Positions 45,082 through 53,393 of a stretch of 64,000 bases of DNA are shown here, piece after piece. Under the pieces are notes generated by a model that saw only the letters and a program-made list of their open reading frames with translations, did no database searches and was not told the DNA's origin. Each line of letters starts with the position of its first letter. Position 1 is the first letter of the stretch. Origin of the DNA: an uncultured Methylophilaceae bacterium (GTDB lineage: Bacteria; Pseudomonadota; Gammaproteobacteria; Burkholderiales; Methylophilaceae); contig CAJQTF010000002.1 of NCBI GenBank assembly GCA_905618945.1, forward strand, positions 1 to 64,000. Direction: 5' to 3'. Made by a program: the position numbers and the translations under genes.

Positions 45082-45613
45082 TAAGAAAGGTATAAAGAAA
45101 ACAACGGCTAGTTTATTTTTATTTACAGTTTTCATGTTTGGTTTTGGTTACGGATTGGTTCCTTTGTATGATGTTTTTTGTAAAATAACCGGATTAAATG
45201 GTAAAACCATCCGTGTTACAGAAAATATAAATAGAGAAGTAATAGTTTCAGATCGATTAATCAAAGTTCAGTTTGATGCGAATATAAACGGTGATTTGCC
45301 ATGGACATTGAAGCCCAACCAAAGAATAATGAGGGTACAGCCAGGTAAGTTTTATGAAGCGGTATATACTGTTAAAAATATAAAGGATAAAGATATTGTT
45401 GGGCAAGCAATTCCTAGTGTTTCTCCCCAAATTGCTTCATTGTATTTTAAGAAAGCTGAATGTTTTTGTTTTGTAAATCAACTTCTTAAAGCTGGTGAAA
45501 CTAAAGAGATGGTAGTTAGGTTTGAAGTAGATAAAGACCTGCCTGAGGACGTTGAAGAACTGACACTTTCATATACTTTTTTTAGGGTAAAGAAAGTAGC
45601 ATCAATAAATTAA
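45074..45613 (+). CDS. ctaG: cytochrome c oxidase assembly protein Cox11
   Basis: Cox11 delivers copper to the CuB centre of subunit I. The 179-residue protein has one N-terminal membrane anchor (residues 10-30) and the Cox11 domain with PLYDVFCKITGLNGKT near residue 30, VRFDANINGDLPW-type start of the beta-sandwich, and the copper-binding YFKKAECFCFVNQ (Cys-Phe-Cys) near residue 128. It starts inside the small assembly gene and precedes coxC by 27 bases. Confidence 0.96.
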   Translation: MDNKKGIKKTTASLFLFTVFMFGFGYGLVPLYDVFCKITGLNGKTIRVTENINREVIVSDRLIKVQFDANINGDLPWTLKPNQRIMRVQPGKFYEAVYTVKNIKDKDIVGQAIPSVSPQIASLYFKKAECFCFVNQLLKAGETKEMVVRFEVDKDLPEDVEELTLSYTFFRVKKVASIN

Positions 45614-45640
45614 TTAAATTTTTAAGACAGGAAACTTAAT

Positions 45641-46519
45641 ATGGCAACTCAAGAAATATACTATATTCCAGAAGGCAGTAAGTGGCCAATTGTTGGAACC
45701 CTTTCTTTATTCGTTACCTTTTTAGGTGGCGCCATGATGTTTAATAGTGTTGATGCCGGTAAGTATATATTGATTGTTGGCTTAGCTTTATTAACCTATA
45801 TGTTCGCTGGCTGGTTTGCTGATGTGATTTCAGAAAGTATTGCAGGAAAATATAGTAAACAGGTTGATGTAAGTTTTAGGATGGGAATGGGTTGGTTCAT
45901 TTTATCTGAAGTTATGTTTTTTGCAGCGTTTTTTGGCGCACTTTATTATGCACGAATGTTTTCGATTCCATGGTTAAGTGGAGAAGGGCAAGGAGGACAT
46001 AATGGAACGCATGAATTTTTATGGTCGTCTTTCCAGGCTAGTTGGCCAATGAATGTTATGCCAGATCCATCTAAATATACTCAATACAATGATGTAGTCC
46101 CTGCATTTGGAGTCCCAGCTGTTAACACTGCTCTTTTATTAGCTAGTGGAGTAACTGTCACATTTGCTCATTGGGCATTAAAAAAAGCAAATAGGACAGC
46201 CTTAAGCGCATGGCTTTTTGCTACAGTCGCTTTAGGGTTTATATTTGTTTATTTTCAAGCGGGGGAATATGCACATGCTATGCATGAGTTAGACTTAACT
46301 ATTAATGGCGGAATTTATGGCTCAACATTCTATTTATTGACAGGATTCCATGGATTTCATGTAACAATGGGCGCCGTAATGCTATCAGTTATTTTATTTA
46401 GGTCTTTAAAGGGACACTTTACTAACAAAGATCATTTTGCTTTTGAGGCGGTAGCTTGGTACTGGCATTTTGTTGATGTTGTCTGGCTAGGTTTATTTAT
46501 ATTCGTTTACTGGATATAA
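45641..46519 (+). CDS. ctaE: cytochrome c oxidase subunit III
   Basis: Subunit III has seven membrane helices and stabilises the oxidase. The 292-residue protein shows FRMGMGWFILSEVMFFAAFF near residue 80, the loop VPAFGVPAVNTALLLASGVT, a QAGEYAHAMH segment near 205, TGFHGFHVTMGA, and the C-terminal WYWHFVDVVWLGLFIFVY. It ends the coxB-coxA-small-ctaG-ctaE run, with a terminator 5 bases downstream. Confidence 0.97.
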   Translation: MATQEIYYIPEGSKWPIVGTLSLFVTFLGGAMMFNSVDAGKYILIVGLALLTYMFAGWFADVISESIAGKYSKQVDVSFRMGMGWFILSEVMFFAAFFGALYYARMFSIPWLSGEGQGGHNGTHEFLWSSFQASWPMNVMPDPSKYTQYNDVVPAFGVPAVNTALLLASGVTVTFAHWALKKANRTALSAWLFATVALGFIFVYFQAGEYAHAMHELDLTINGGIYGSTFYLLTGFHGFHVTMGAVMLSVILFRSLKGHFTNKDHFAFEAVAWYWHFVDVVWLGLFIFVYWI

Positions 46520-46523
46520 CACT

Positions 46524-46550
46524 AAAAAAGCTACTATATGTAGCTTTTTT
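46524..46550 (+). terminator. bidirectional terminator after ctaE
   Basis: AAAAAAGCTAC (46524-46534) and GTAGCTTTTTT (46540-46550) form a perfect 11-bp stem around TATAT. A-runs and T-runs flank it on both sides, so it can stop transcription from ctaE and from the convergent DUF2909 gene, whose stop codon overlaps it. Confidence 0.92.
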
Positions 46551-46764
46551 AAATATGATTTGGTGTAATCCACCCCATTGAGTAACCAAAAAATATTAAA
46601 ATGAAAAGAAAGACAGAGAGCACTACTCTAATAGTTAATGATTTCGCCATCTTAGTAGACTGATCGTCATCTTTCATTAAAAAGTGCAACCCCTTAGTTA
46701 AAGAGATTAATATAATTGCTAGAATAAAAATTATTAAGAATTTAAAAACTACTGAGATATCCAT
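46549..46764 (-). CDS. DUF2909 twin-transmembrane protein
   Basis: A 71-residue inner-membrane protein with two hydrophobic helices (about residues 7-24 and 46-64 of the mature frame) joined by a short charged loop (KGLHFLMKDDDQSTKMAKSL). Size, placement between coxC and surf1, and opposite orientation match DUF2909. The second of two adjacent ATGs is chosen because of its better distance to a GGAG site. Presumed accessory to the oxidase, without direct evidence. Confidence 0.75.
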   Translation of the reverse strand: MDISVVFKFLIIFILAIILISLTKGLHFLMKDDDQSTKMAKSLTIRVVLSVFLFILIFFGYSMGWITPNHI

Positions 46765-46788
46765 CATTTCTCCAAAAAAGGATAAAAA

Positions 46789-47538
46789 TTGTTTTTTAAA
46801 AAATATGAATTGAATTTCACATTAGTTCCAACCATTGCATTTCTGGTTGCATTTATTTGCTTTATTCAGCTAGGATTTTGGCAGCTTGAAAGAGCTAGCG
46901 AAAAAAATAACATTAATTCCAATTATACTTTACGCCAAGATGATACTTTAATAAATCTTAACAGTTCAAAATCAATAAATAATAAAGAAGCAATATTATG
47001 GAGGCGCGCTGAAGTAAATGGTTCATTTTTGAATAAAAAAAATATAATTTTAGATAATCAAATCTTTAATCAAATTGCAGGCTTTAATATTCTGACTCCA
47101 TTTTTAATTAAAGATAGTAAGTATGTAGTTTTGATTAATCGGGGCTGGCAGCCCAATCTGGCTCGCCGTGATTTGATTCCAAATATTAAAAATCTAGAAG
47201 GCACTAAAATCTTAAAAGGTAATATTGCTAAATTTCCTACCAGTGGGATAAGCTTGGGTCAAAATAATATTGAGACATTAAACGCCTCAGTCTTCAGGAT
47301 GCAAAGATTAGACTTCGACGAGTTAAAATATTTTTTAACATTTAACTTATTACCTTACATGGTTTATATAGATCCTTTACTTGATGACGAAAGTTATAAT
47401 ACGTTTAAACTGCCAGCACCAGATTCTCAGAAAAACTATGGTTATTCTTTTCAGTGGTTTGCTTTTGCTTTTACATTATTAATTATCTTTATAAAGATTG
47501 GAATTAGGAGAAAAAATGTCATTAAGTCAAAAAAATAA
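46789..47538 (+). CDS. SURF1 family oxidase assembly protein
   Basis: SURF1 binds heme A and helps insert it into subunit I. The 249-residue protein has two terminal membrane helices (residues about 9-28 and 222-240) enclosing a periplasmic domain with FIQLGFWQLERASEKN, a RRAEVNGSF segment, ILDNQIFN, VLINRGWQPN (family signature) and PYMVYIDP. TTG is the start, with AAGGA 7 bases upstream. Its 3' end overlaps the next gene's start region, so the two are coupled. Confidence 0.9.
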   Translation: MFFKKYELNFTLVPTIAFLVAFICFIQLGFWQLERASEKNNINSNYTLRQDDTLINLNSSKSINNKEAILWRRAEVNGSFLNKKNIILDNQIFNQIAGFNILTPFLIKDSKYVVLINRGWQPNLARRDLIPNIKNLEGTKILKGNIAKFPTSGISLGQNNIETLNASVFRMQRLDFDELKYFLTFNLLPYMVYIDPLLDDESYNTFKLPAPDSQKNYGYSFQWFAFAFTLLIIFIKIGIRRKNVIKSKK

Positions 47539-48100
47539 AGGAAAACTAACTTTAATTGGTATCTTTCTTTTATTTTTCATTCCAATTATTGTCTCATGGT
47601 ACCTAGTTTTTTATACTGATTTTATGCAAGACTCTCAAGGAATACAGCATGGAAAATTAGTGAGTCCCGTAGTTAGTATTGGACCTATAAAGGCAAAAGA
47701 AATTTCAACTATGAGTGAGGTTGAAATTACTAAAAAATGGGTTTTAGTTTTTATTCAAAATAACGTATGTGACGAATTTTGCAGCGAAAGGTTGTATCAA
47801 CTGCGACAGATTCGTTTGGCATTAGGGGAAGATAGAGATAAGGTTGATCGACTAGTAATTTTTAACCAAATAAATAATTTTAACGAACTTAAAGACCTAT
47901 ATTCTGGGCAAAAATTTATTGACGATAGTTTTAAGGATTACCAATTTTTAGTTAAAAAATTTAACGTGGTACATTCAGACAAAACAAACCCAATTTTCTT
48001 ATTGGACCCATATGGTTTTTTAATGATGCAATACCCTAAAGGGACAGATCCAAAAGGGATTATTAAGGATATTGAGAGGCTTATTAAGAACTCGAAATAG
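47516..48100 (+). CDS. SCO-like membrane-anchored thioredoxin-fold protein
   Basis: A 194-residue protein with an N-terminal anchor (residues 12-32). It is probably a divergent SCO copper chaperone: VLVFIQNNVCDEFCSERLYQ holds a CxxxC pair like the copper-binding site of SCO1, followed by LRQIRLALGEDRDKVDRLVI, as in SCO. The third ligand, a His, is present in VVHSDKTNPIFLLDPYG, which aligns with the SCO DH/YLIDPxG segment. It begins within the end of surf1 (ATG preceded by AGGAG). Annotators usually list this family as hypothetical. Confidence 0.62.
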   Translation: MSLSQKNKGKLTLIGIFLLFFIPIIVSWYLVFYTDFMQDSQGIQHGKLVSPVVSIGPIKAKEISTMSEVEITKKWVLVFIQNNVCDEFCSERLYQLRQIRLALGEDRDKVDRLVIFNQINNFNELKDLYSGQKFIDDSFKDYQFLVKKFNVVHSDKTNPIFLLDPYGFLMMQYPKGTDPKGIIKDIERLIKNSK

Positions 48101-48593
48101 ATTTTTTAATTGCTTTCTGAAGCAATGAGTCAAATTCATCAAAATTGATTTCACCGATTATTCGATTAATTATTTTTCCTTCATGGTTAATAAGAAATGA
48201 AGTGGGTGTAAGAGTAACATTGTTAAATTGAGCTGAAATTTTCTTTTCAATATCCAGTACTACAGGAAATGGAAGATTATTATTTTTTGAGAAGTTTAAA
48301 ACATGACTTGGTGGATCATAAAACATTGATACTGCTATGACCTCAAAATTTTGGTTCTTATACTTATTGTATGTTTTTATTAAGCCTGGCATTTCGGCAA
48401 TGCAACCAGGGCAATCAGTGGCCCAGAAATTAATTAACACTACTTTTCCTAAAAGATTCTTTGAGGTAATTTTTTCTCCGCTAATAGTCGTCATGTCTAA
48501 ATTATCCACAACATCTTTTTGGAAACTTATTAATACAAGACTAGTCAATATAATGACTACGGAAGATATAATAGTATTTTTTTTTATGCTCAT
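48084..48593 (-). CDS. TlpA-like membrane-anchored thiol-disulfide oxidoreductase
   Basis: This protein has one N-terminal membrane anchor and a thioredoxin fold with the active site FWATDCPGCIAEMPGL (CPGC), AVSMFYDPPSHV, and a cis-Pro loop LTPTSFLINHEG. It probably keeps periplasmic cysteines of copper-handling proteins reduced; TlpA of Bradyrhizobium does so for ScoI and CoxB. It is oriented opposite to the cox genes and overlaps the SCO-like gene by 17 bases tail to tail. ATG at 48593 is preferred to an upstream TTG. Confidence 0.82.
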   Translation of the reverse strand: MSIKKNTIISSVVIILTSLVLISFQKDVVDNLDMTTISGEKITSKNLLGKVVLINFWATDCPGCIAEMPGLIKTYNKYKNQNFEVIAVSMFYDPPSHVLNFSKNNNLPFPVVLDIEKKISAQFNNVTLTPTSFLINHEGKIINRIIGEINFDEFDSLLQKAIKKSISSS

Positions 48594-48669
48594 AGTTTTT
48601 TTAATTAGTATCTTTTTTGATTTTTTTTTCGTAACCAATGTTAAGATTGTTAAAAAATTTATTAGATGT

Positions 48670-48722
48670 TATCTGGTTATTTCTCATGAATATACGTAAG
48701 GCACGAATAAAATAACCAGATA
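48670..48722. promoter_or_regulatory. 13-bp inverted repeat in the tlpA-like/ctaA divergent gap
   Basis: The arms TATCTGGTTATTT (48670-48682) and AAATAACCAGATA (48710-48722) are exactly complementary, separated by 27 bases, giving 40 bases between equivalent positions (about four helical turns). The right arm runs into a TATAAT (48721-48726) that could be the -10 of ctaA. Two bound dimers or a looped repressor are possible. No known regulator motif was recognised. Confidence 0.55.
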
Positions 48723-48776
48723 TAATTCTTACATTCTACATCAAGTATAACTCAACGTTTTTAGGACACCATAGCT

Positions 48777-49778
48777 TTGATTTGGTTTAAACGATTAATT
48801 CTTTCTGCTGCATTTTTGACACTGTGCGTTGTAGTTTTTGGTGCCTATGTAAGGCTTACAGATGCAGGTCTCGGTTGCCCTGATTGGCCTGGTTGTTTTG
48901 GGACACTAACAGTGCCAGAAAGTGAGTTTGCAATTATGGAAGCTCAAGGCCTATATCCGGGTAGTATTGTTGAAGTTGGTAAGGCATGGAGAGAAATGAT
49001 CCACAGATACTTAGCGGGGGTTCTTGGATTATTGATTTTATTGATTTCGTTTGTAAGTTACAAAATTTGTGATGAACTTAAAGTAAGCCTTACCTTACCT
49101 TTTTCTATACTTGCCCTAGTTATTTTCCAAGCCACTTTAGGGATGTGGACAGTTACGGAACTTCTAAAGCCAGCTATTGTGACCGCACATTTAATGGGGG
49201 GCATGACAATATTGGCATTATTAACTTATTTAACCCATCGTCATATAGGTGCGGTTAGCAATACCATCATCATTAATCCAGGGATTAAACCCTATATTCG
49301 ATTTGGTTTTGTATTATTATTTATTCAAATTTTGCTTGGTGGCTGGACAAGCACGAATTATGCCGCATTAGCGTGTACAGATTTCCCAACTTGCCATGGC
49401 TCACTTATGCCAGATATGGACTTTAAAAATGGCTTTAACCCTTTTAGGGAGCTTGGAATGACGGCATCAGGCGAGGGTTTATCTATTAAGGCTCTTCAAG
49501 CAATTCAATGGGTTCATAGAGTCGGAGCTCTTGTATTGACTGCTTATTTTATTTTTATGGCTTATTTATTAAGAAATTATCCATCAACTAGGTTCTATCG
49601 AAACCTTTTACTTTTAGTCTTACTTCTTCAGGTTATTATTGGTATTGCTAATTTGGTACTGTATTTACCATTATTTTTAGCCACTCTTCACAACTTAGGC
49701 GCTGCGTTATTAGTTATAATAACAACTATTATTAATTCAAGAATTACTCCGCAATATGATAAAAACTATACCTATTAA
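48777..49778 (+). CDS. ctaA: heme A synthase (COX15/CtaA)
   Basis: CtaA oxidises the C8 methyl group of heme O to the formyl group of heme A. The 333-residue protein has eight membrane helices and the family's [19 protein letters not shown] near residue 24, [14 protein letters not shown] (His ligand), [24 protein letters not shown] (second Cys pair) and [20 protein letters not shown]. The start is TTG with AGGA 11 bases upstream. It overlaps ctaB by 23 bases. Confidence 0.95.
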   Translation: MIWFKRLILSAAFLTLCVVVFGAYVRLTDAGLGCPDWPGCFGTLTVPESEFAIMEAQGLYPGSIVEVGKAWREMIHRYLAGVLGLLILLISFVSYKICDELKVSLTLPFSILALVIFQATLGMWTVTELLKPAIVTAHLMGGMTILALLTYLTHRHIGAVSNTIIINPGIKPYIRFGFVLLFIQILLGGWTSTNYAALACTDFPTCHGSLMPDMDFKNGFNPFRELGMTASGEGLSIKALQAIQWVHRVGALVLTAYFIFMAYLLRNYPSTRFYRNLLLLVLLLQVIIGIANLVLYLPLFLATLHNLGAALLVIITTIINSRITPQYDKNYTY

Positions 49779-50664
49779 AAGTTATTGCTCGATTGAAAAT
49801 TTAAAATCTTTTTTTGCACTCTGTAAACCAAGAGTAAATGCTTTAATAGTCTTTACAGCTGTTATCGGAATGTTTTTATCTACACCTGGCATGGTTCCAC
49901 TAAATGTATTGATTAGTGCAATTCTTGGAATCGGTTTTGTATCTGGAGCTGCAGCAGCTTTTAATTGTTTAATTGAAGAAAAAATTGATGCTCGAATGGC
50001 GAGAACTCGAGGCAGGCCCTTACCTATGGGAAAAGTGTCCCAAAAAGAAACTATTTTCTTTGCCTCTGTATTAGGTGGATTAGGATTATTTATTCTTTTT
50101 TATTTTGTAAATTTCTTAACTATGTGGCTCACCGCACTAACCTTTTTTGCTTATGCGGTAATCTATACAATTTTCCTTAAACCCGCAACACCTATGAATA
50201 TAGTTATTGGCGGCGCTTCTGGAGCAATGCCACCAGTTTTAGGGTGGGCAGCGGTAAATAATCACTTATCACCTGAGGCATGGATTCTATTCTTAATTAT
50301 TTTTTGTTGGACACCCCCTCATTTTTGGGCATTGGCGTTATATCGTCGCGTAGAGTACGCTAAAGTGGGCATACCAATGCTACCAGTTACGCATGGAGAA
50401 AAATTTACCTTACTTCATATTGTCCTTTACACAATTATTTTAGTTATTGTTACCATGATGCCTTTCAGTATAGGTATGACAGGCCTTATTTATTTATTTT
50501 TTGCAACAATATTAAATGCCATATTTCTTTATTATGTAGTCATGCTCTATAGGAATTATTCTGATAAACTAACAATGAAAATTTTTAGATATTCAATATT
50601 ATATCTCGGCTTAATATTCACAGCATTTTTGATAGACCACTATTTTAAATTTATTTTTGTTTAA
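49756..50664 (+). CDS. ctaB: heme O synthase (protoheme IX farnesyltransferase)
   Basis: CtaB adds the farnesyl tail to protoheme, giving heme O for CtaA. The 302-residue protein has nine membrane helices and the UbiA-family motifs [20 protein letters not shown] (residues about 70-89) and an Asp/Tyr second site region, with [36 protein letters not shown] and [10 protein letters not shown]. It starts within the end of ctaA. In most relatives an SCO gene follows; here it is a cytochrome c. Confidence 0.96.
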   Translation: MIKTIPIKSYCSIENLKSFFALCKPRVNALIVFTAVIGMFLSTPGMVPLNVLISAILGIGFVSGAAAAFNCLIEEKIDARMARTRGRPLPMGKVSQKETIFFASVLGGLGLFILFYFVNFLTMWLTALTFFAYAVIYTIFLKPATPMNIVIGGASGAMPPVLGWAAVNNHLSPEAWILFLIIFCWTPPHFWALALYRRVEYAKVGIPMLPVTHGEKFTLLHIVLYTIILVIVTMMPFSIGMTGLIYLFFATILNAIFLYYVVMLYRNYSDKLTMKIFRYSILYLGLIFTAFLIDHYFKFIFV

Positions 50665-50683
50665 CTTTTAAGAAGGAAGATTT

Positions 50684-51151
50684 ATGAGTGAGAAAAGGAA
50701 ATTAAAAGACATTTTAGAAACAGTTGGGGTTGTTGTTGGTAGCTTGGTGGGGGCAATTATAATTATTACTGCCGCTACAACTAAATATGATTTTAGCCAA
50801 TCAGAGGAAGCTAAGATTGTAGAAAATAATTCACAAGAAAATATAATGCCAGTGGCTCAAGTTGTAGTTGCTAATGAATCAGTTCCTAAAGCTGGGAATT
50901 TAATATCTGCAGATGCAATTATAAAAGCAAATTGTGCGATGTGTCACGCAGGTGGCCTAATGGGTGCACCAAAAATTGGAGATGTTGGTCTTTGGGCCCC
51001 AAGAATTGCTCAAGGTAAAGAAATGCTTATCAATAATGCCATCAAAGGAATCAGAATGATGCCAGCTAAAGGTGGCAACGCAAAACTTACAGATGAGGAA
51101 GTTGCTGCAGCTGTTATAAGTATGGCAAATGCATCTGGAGGTAAGTTATAA
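50684..51151 (+). CDS. membrane-anchored mono-heme c-type cytochrome (c5-like)
   Basis: The 155-residue protein has one N-terminal membrane anchor (residues about 17-35), a 35-residue linker and a class I cytochrome c domain with the heme site CAMCHAGGLMGAPKIGD near residue 88 and a distal Met in RMMPAKGGNAKLTDEE. It probably feeds electrons to the caa3 oxidase. It follows ctaB by 19 bases, at the place where an SCO gene is often found. A soluble-domain c5 homologue is the closest type. Confidence 0.88.
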   Translation: MSEKRKLKDILETVGVVVGSLVGAIIIITAATTKYDFSQSEEAKIVENNSQENIMPVAQVVVANESVPKAGNLISADAIIKANCAMCHAGGLMGAPKIGDVGLWAPRIAQGKEMLINNAIKGIRMMPAKGGNAKLTDEEVAAAVISMANASGGKL

Positions 51152-51159
51152 ATTTCTAG

Positions 51160-51969
51160 ATGTCAATTTATGCTATTGGCGATTTACAAGGATGTTTCTA
51201 TTCACTTCAATCTTTATTAAACGCTGTAAATTTTGATAAAAGAGAGGATCAGCTATGGTTAGTTGGGGATTTAATTAATCGTGGCCAAGGCTCACTAGAG
51301 GTTCTCGACTGGTGCTACAAGCATCGAGATAATATAAAAATTGTTTTAGGTAATCATGACCTTCATTTTCTAGCAGTTGCCTTTAAAGCAAAATCAATTT
51401 CCACCAAAGATACATTTGAATCTGTTCTTAAAAATAAGAATTTATCAAAATTCATTGACTGGCTATTGTCAATTCCATTAGCTCATGGAAATGATAAATA
51501 TTTAATGGTCCATGCTGGTATCGCCCCATCTTGGTCTACAAGATTAACAAAACAATTATCTAATGAAGTAACATTCGAATTAAATAAGAACCCAAAAAAA
51601 TTTTTAAAAGCGATGTATGGAAATTTCCCAATCATATGGGATGAAAATTATAAAAAAGCTGATCGTCTAAGGTTTGCAATTAACACTATGACAAGAATGC
51701 GTGCTTTAAATAAAGATGGCTCAATTGATTTTTCTTTTAAGAAGAATATAAATAAACTACCATCCAACCTTACGCCTTGGTATCTTTTTCCTAATAAAGA
51801 AAGAAAAGAGTTTATTTTATCAGGCCATTGGTCTGCAATTGGAATACAAACTTATGCAAATGGTATTACTTTAGATTCAGGGTGTGTATGGGGGAGAAAG
51901 TTAAGTGCTTACAGCTTTAAAGAGAAAAAAATTATATCAATCGATTCAGACCCTAGAGACCTACTTTAA
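51160..51969 (+). CDS. apaH: symmetrical bis(5'-nucleosyl)-tetraphosphatase
   Basis: ApaH hydrolyses Ap4A to two ADP. The 269-residue protein has the metallophosphatase motifs YAIGDLQGCFYSLQSLL, LVGDLINRGQGSLEVL, VLGNHDLHFLA, a MVHAGIAPSW His, and FILSGHWSAIGIQ with LDSGCVWG near the C-terminus. It starts 8 bases after the cytochrome c gene and is probably cotranscribed with the respiration genes, a chance neighbourhood as far as I can see. Its stop overlaps the PfkB kinase stop. Confidence 0.95.
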   Translation: MSIYAIGDLQGCFYSLQSLLNAVNFDKREDQLWLVGDLINRGQGSLEVLDWCYKHRDNIKIVLGNHDLHFLAVAFKAKSISTKDTFESVLKNKNLSKFIDWLLSIPLAHGNDKYLMVHAGIAPSWSTRLTKQLSNEVTFELNKNPKKFLKAMYGNFPIIWDENYKKADRLRFAINTMTRMRALNKDGSIDFSFKKNINKLPSNLTPWYLFPNKERKEFILSGHWSAIGIQTYANGITLDSGCVWGRKLSAYSFKEKKIISIDSDPRDLL

Positions 51970-52890
51970 AGAACTGCCAAGAAGGCTTTCAATTTCAGGC
52001 AATGTCGCTGTGTGATTTTGGCCGCCTTGAGATTTAATCTTTATTGCCCCCATAACAGACGCAAGTTTTCCCGTTTTAATCCAATCATATTTATTTAAAA
52101 TTCCATATATTAAACCTGCCCTATAAGCATCGCCACATCCTGTTGGGTCAACTGGTATTTTGATTGGGATAGCATCGATGACAATTTCCTCACCTTTAGA
52201 GTAAATAGATGAGCCTTGAGATCCTTTCGTTACTATTAAAGCATCTACAGAAGATGCTAATTTAGATAGAGTTAGATCGGTTTTGTCTAATACAAGTTGT
52301 AATTCATAATCATTTAGAGCGATGTAATTTGCTTGACCTATAAAAACCATCAATTCATCTTTATTGAACATAGGTAATCCTTGACCTGGGTCGAATAGAA
52401 AAGGAATACTATTTTCAACACATTCATTGGCATGTTGAATCATCCCGTCTTTCCCGTCAGGAGCAATTATTGCAAGGCTTATCTTTTCAGTAATTGATAA
52501 GATATTATTTTGATGAGACTCGCTCATAGCTCCAGGATGGAAAGCTGTAATTTGGTTATCATCTAGGTCGGTTGTAATATAGGCTTGCGCAGTAAAAGTA
52601 TCAGGAATTTTCTTTATATAATCTTGAATAATCTCAAACTTACTTAAGCGCTCAACATATGGTTGGAAGTCCTCTCCTACGGTTGCCATAACCAAAGGGG
52701 AAGTGTTAAGTAGTGATAAATTGTATGCAATATTGCCAGCAGTTCCACCAAAATTTCTTTTTAACTCAGGCACATAAAATGAAACACTTAGTTTATGAAT
52801 TTGGTCAGGTAAAATATGATTTTTAAAATAGTCATTAAAAACCATAATCGAATCATATGCCATTGAACCACAAATTAGCACATTACTCAT
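51961..52890 (-). CDS. PfkB-family sugar/nucleoside kinase (adenosine kinase-like)
   Basis: The 309-residue ribokinase-fold protein starts VLICGSMAYDSIMVF and has the two PfkB signatures: the N-terminal GGTAGNIAYNLSLLN near residue 48 and the C-terminal DPTGCGDAYRAGLIYGI near residue 245, including the catalytic Asp. ITAFHPGAMSESH near residue 125 resembles betaproteobacterial proteins annotated as adenosine kinase or carbohydrate kinase. The substrate is not certain. Its start is adjacent to the stop of hemJ, and they share a strand. Confidence 0.82.
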   Translation of the reverse strand: MSNVLICGSMAYDSIMVFNDYFKNHILPDQIHKLSVSFYVPELKRNFGGTAGNIAYNLSLLNTSPLVMATVGEDFQPYVERLSKFEIIQDYIKKIPDTFTAQAYITTDLDDNQITAFHPGAMSESHQNNILSITEKISLAIIAPDGKDGMIQHANECVENSIPFLFDPGQGLPMFNKDELMVFIGQANYIALNDYELQLVLDKTDLTLSKLASSVDALIVTKGSQGSSIYSKGEEIVIDAIPIKIPVDPTGCGDAYRAGLIYGILNKYDWIKTGKLASVMGAIKIKSQGGQNHTATLPEIESLLGSSLK

Positions 52891-53300
52891 TAAGGTTTTA
52901 CCACCACTAAAATAACTATTGCGAAAAGAAGAATGACAGGCACCTCATTAAACCATCGAAAGAAGATATGGGAATGTTTATTTTTTTTAAGTTTAAAATC
53001 AATCAAATATTTAAAGCAAGCTATGTGATAAAAGACCAAAAGAATAACACAAAATAATTTTAAGTGAACCCATAATCCACTATATCCATAACCTAACCAC
53101 AGCCAAATACCTAAAATTAATGTAATTAGTGCGCCTGGTGTCATAATTCCATAAAATAATTTTCTTTCCATAACAATAAATCGTTCGTGACTAATTTTAT
53201 CTTTTGACATCGCGTGATAAACAAAAAGTCTTGGCAGGTAAAATAAACCAGCGAACCAAGTAACCATGAAAATAATATGAAAGGATTTTATCCAAAGCAT
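52890..53300 (-). CDS. hemJ: HemJ-type protoporphyrinogen IX oxidase
   Basis: HemJ oxidises protoporphyrinogen IX to protoporphyrin IX and passes electrons to the quinone pool. The 136-residue protein has four membrane helices with the conserved [20 protein letters not shown] (His8-region heme ligand) at the N-terminus, and [19 protein letters not shown] near residue 66. It is often annotated as a CopD-family protein. With hemF it gives two late heme genes in this window. It is divergent from the large DUF3683 dehydrogenase gene. Confidence 0.85.
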   Translation of the reverse strand: MLWIKSFHIIFMVTWFAGLFYLPRLFVYHAMSKDKISHERFIVMERKLFYGIMTPGALITLILGIWLWLGYGYSGLWVHLKLFCVILLVFYHIACFKYLIDFKLKKNKHSHIFFRWFNEVPVILLFAIVILVVVKP

Positions 53301-53393
53301 GAACCGTTACCTATAAAAAATGTTCGTAATAATTATGATAAATTTTCTCATAAAATGTACAATAACCCTAATAGAAATAGCACAGAAAAATTA

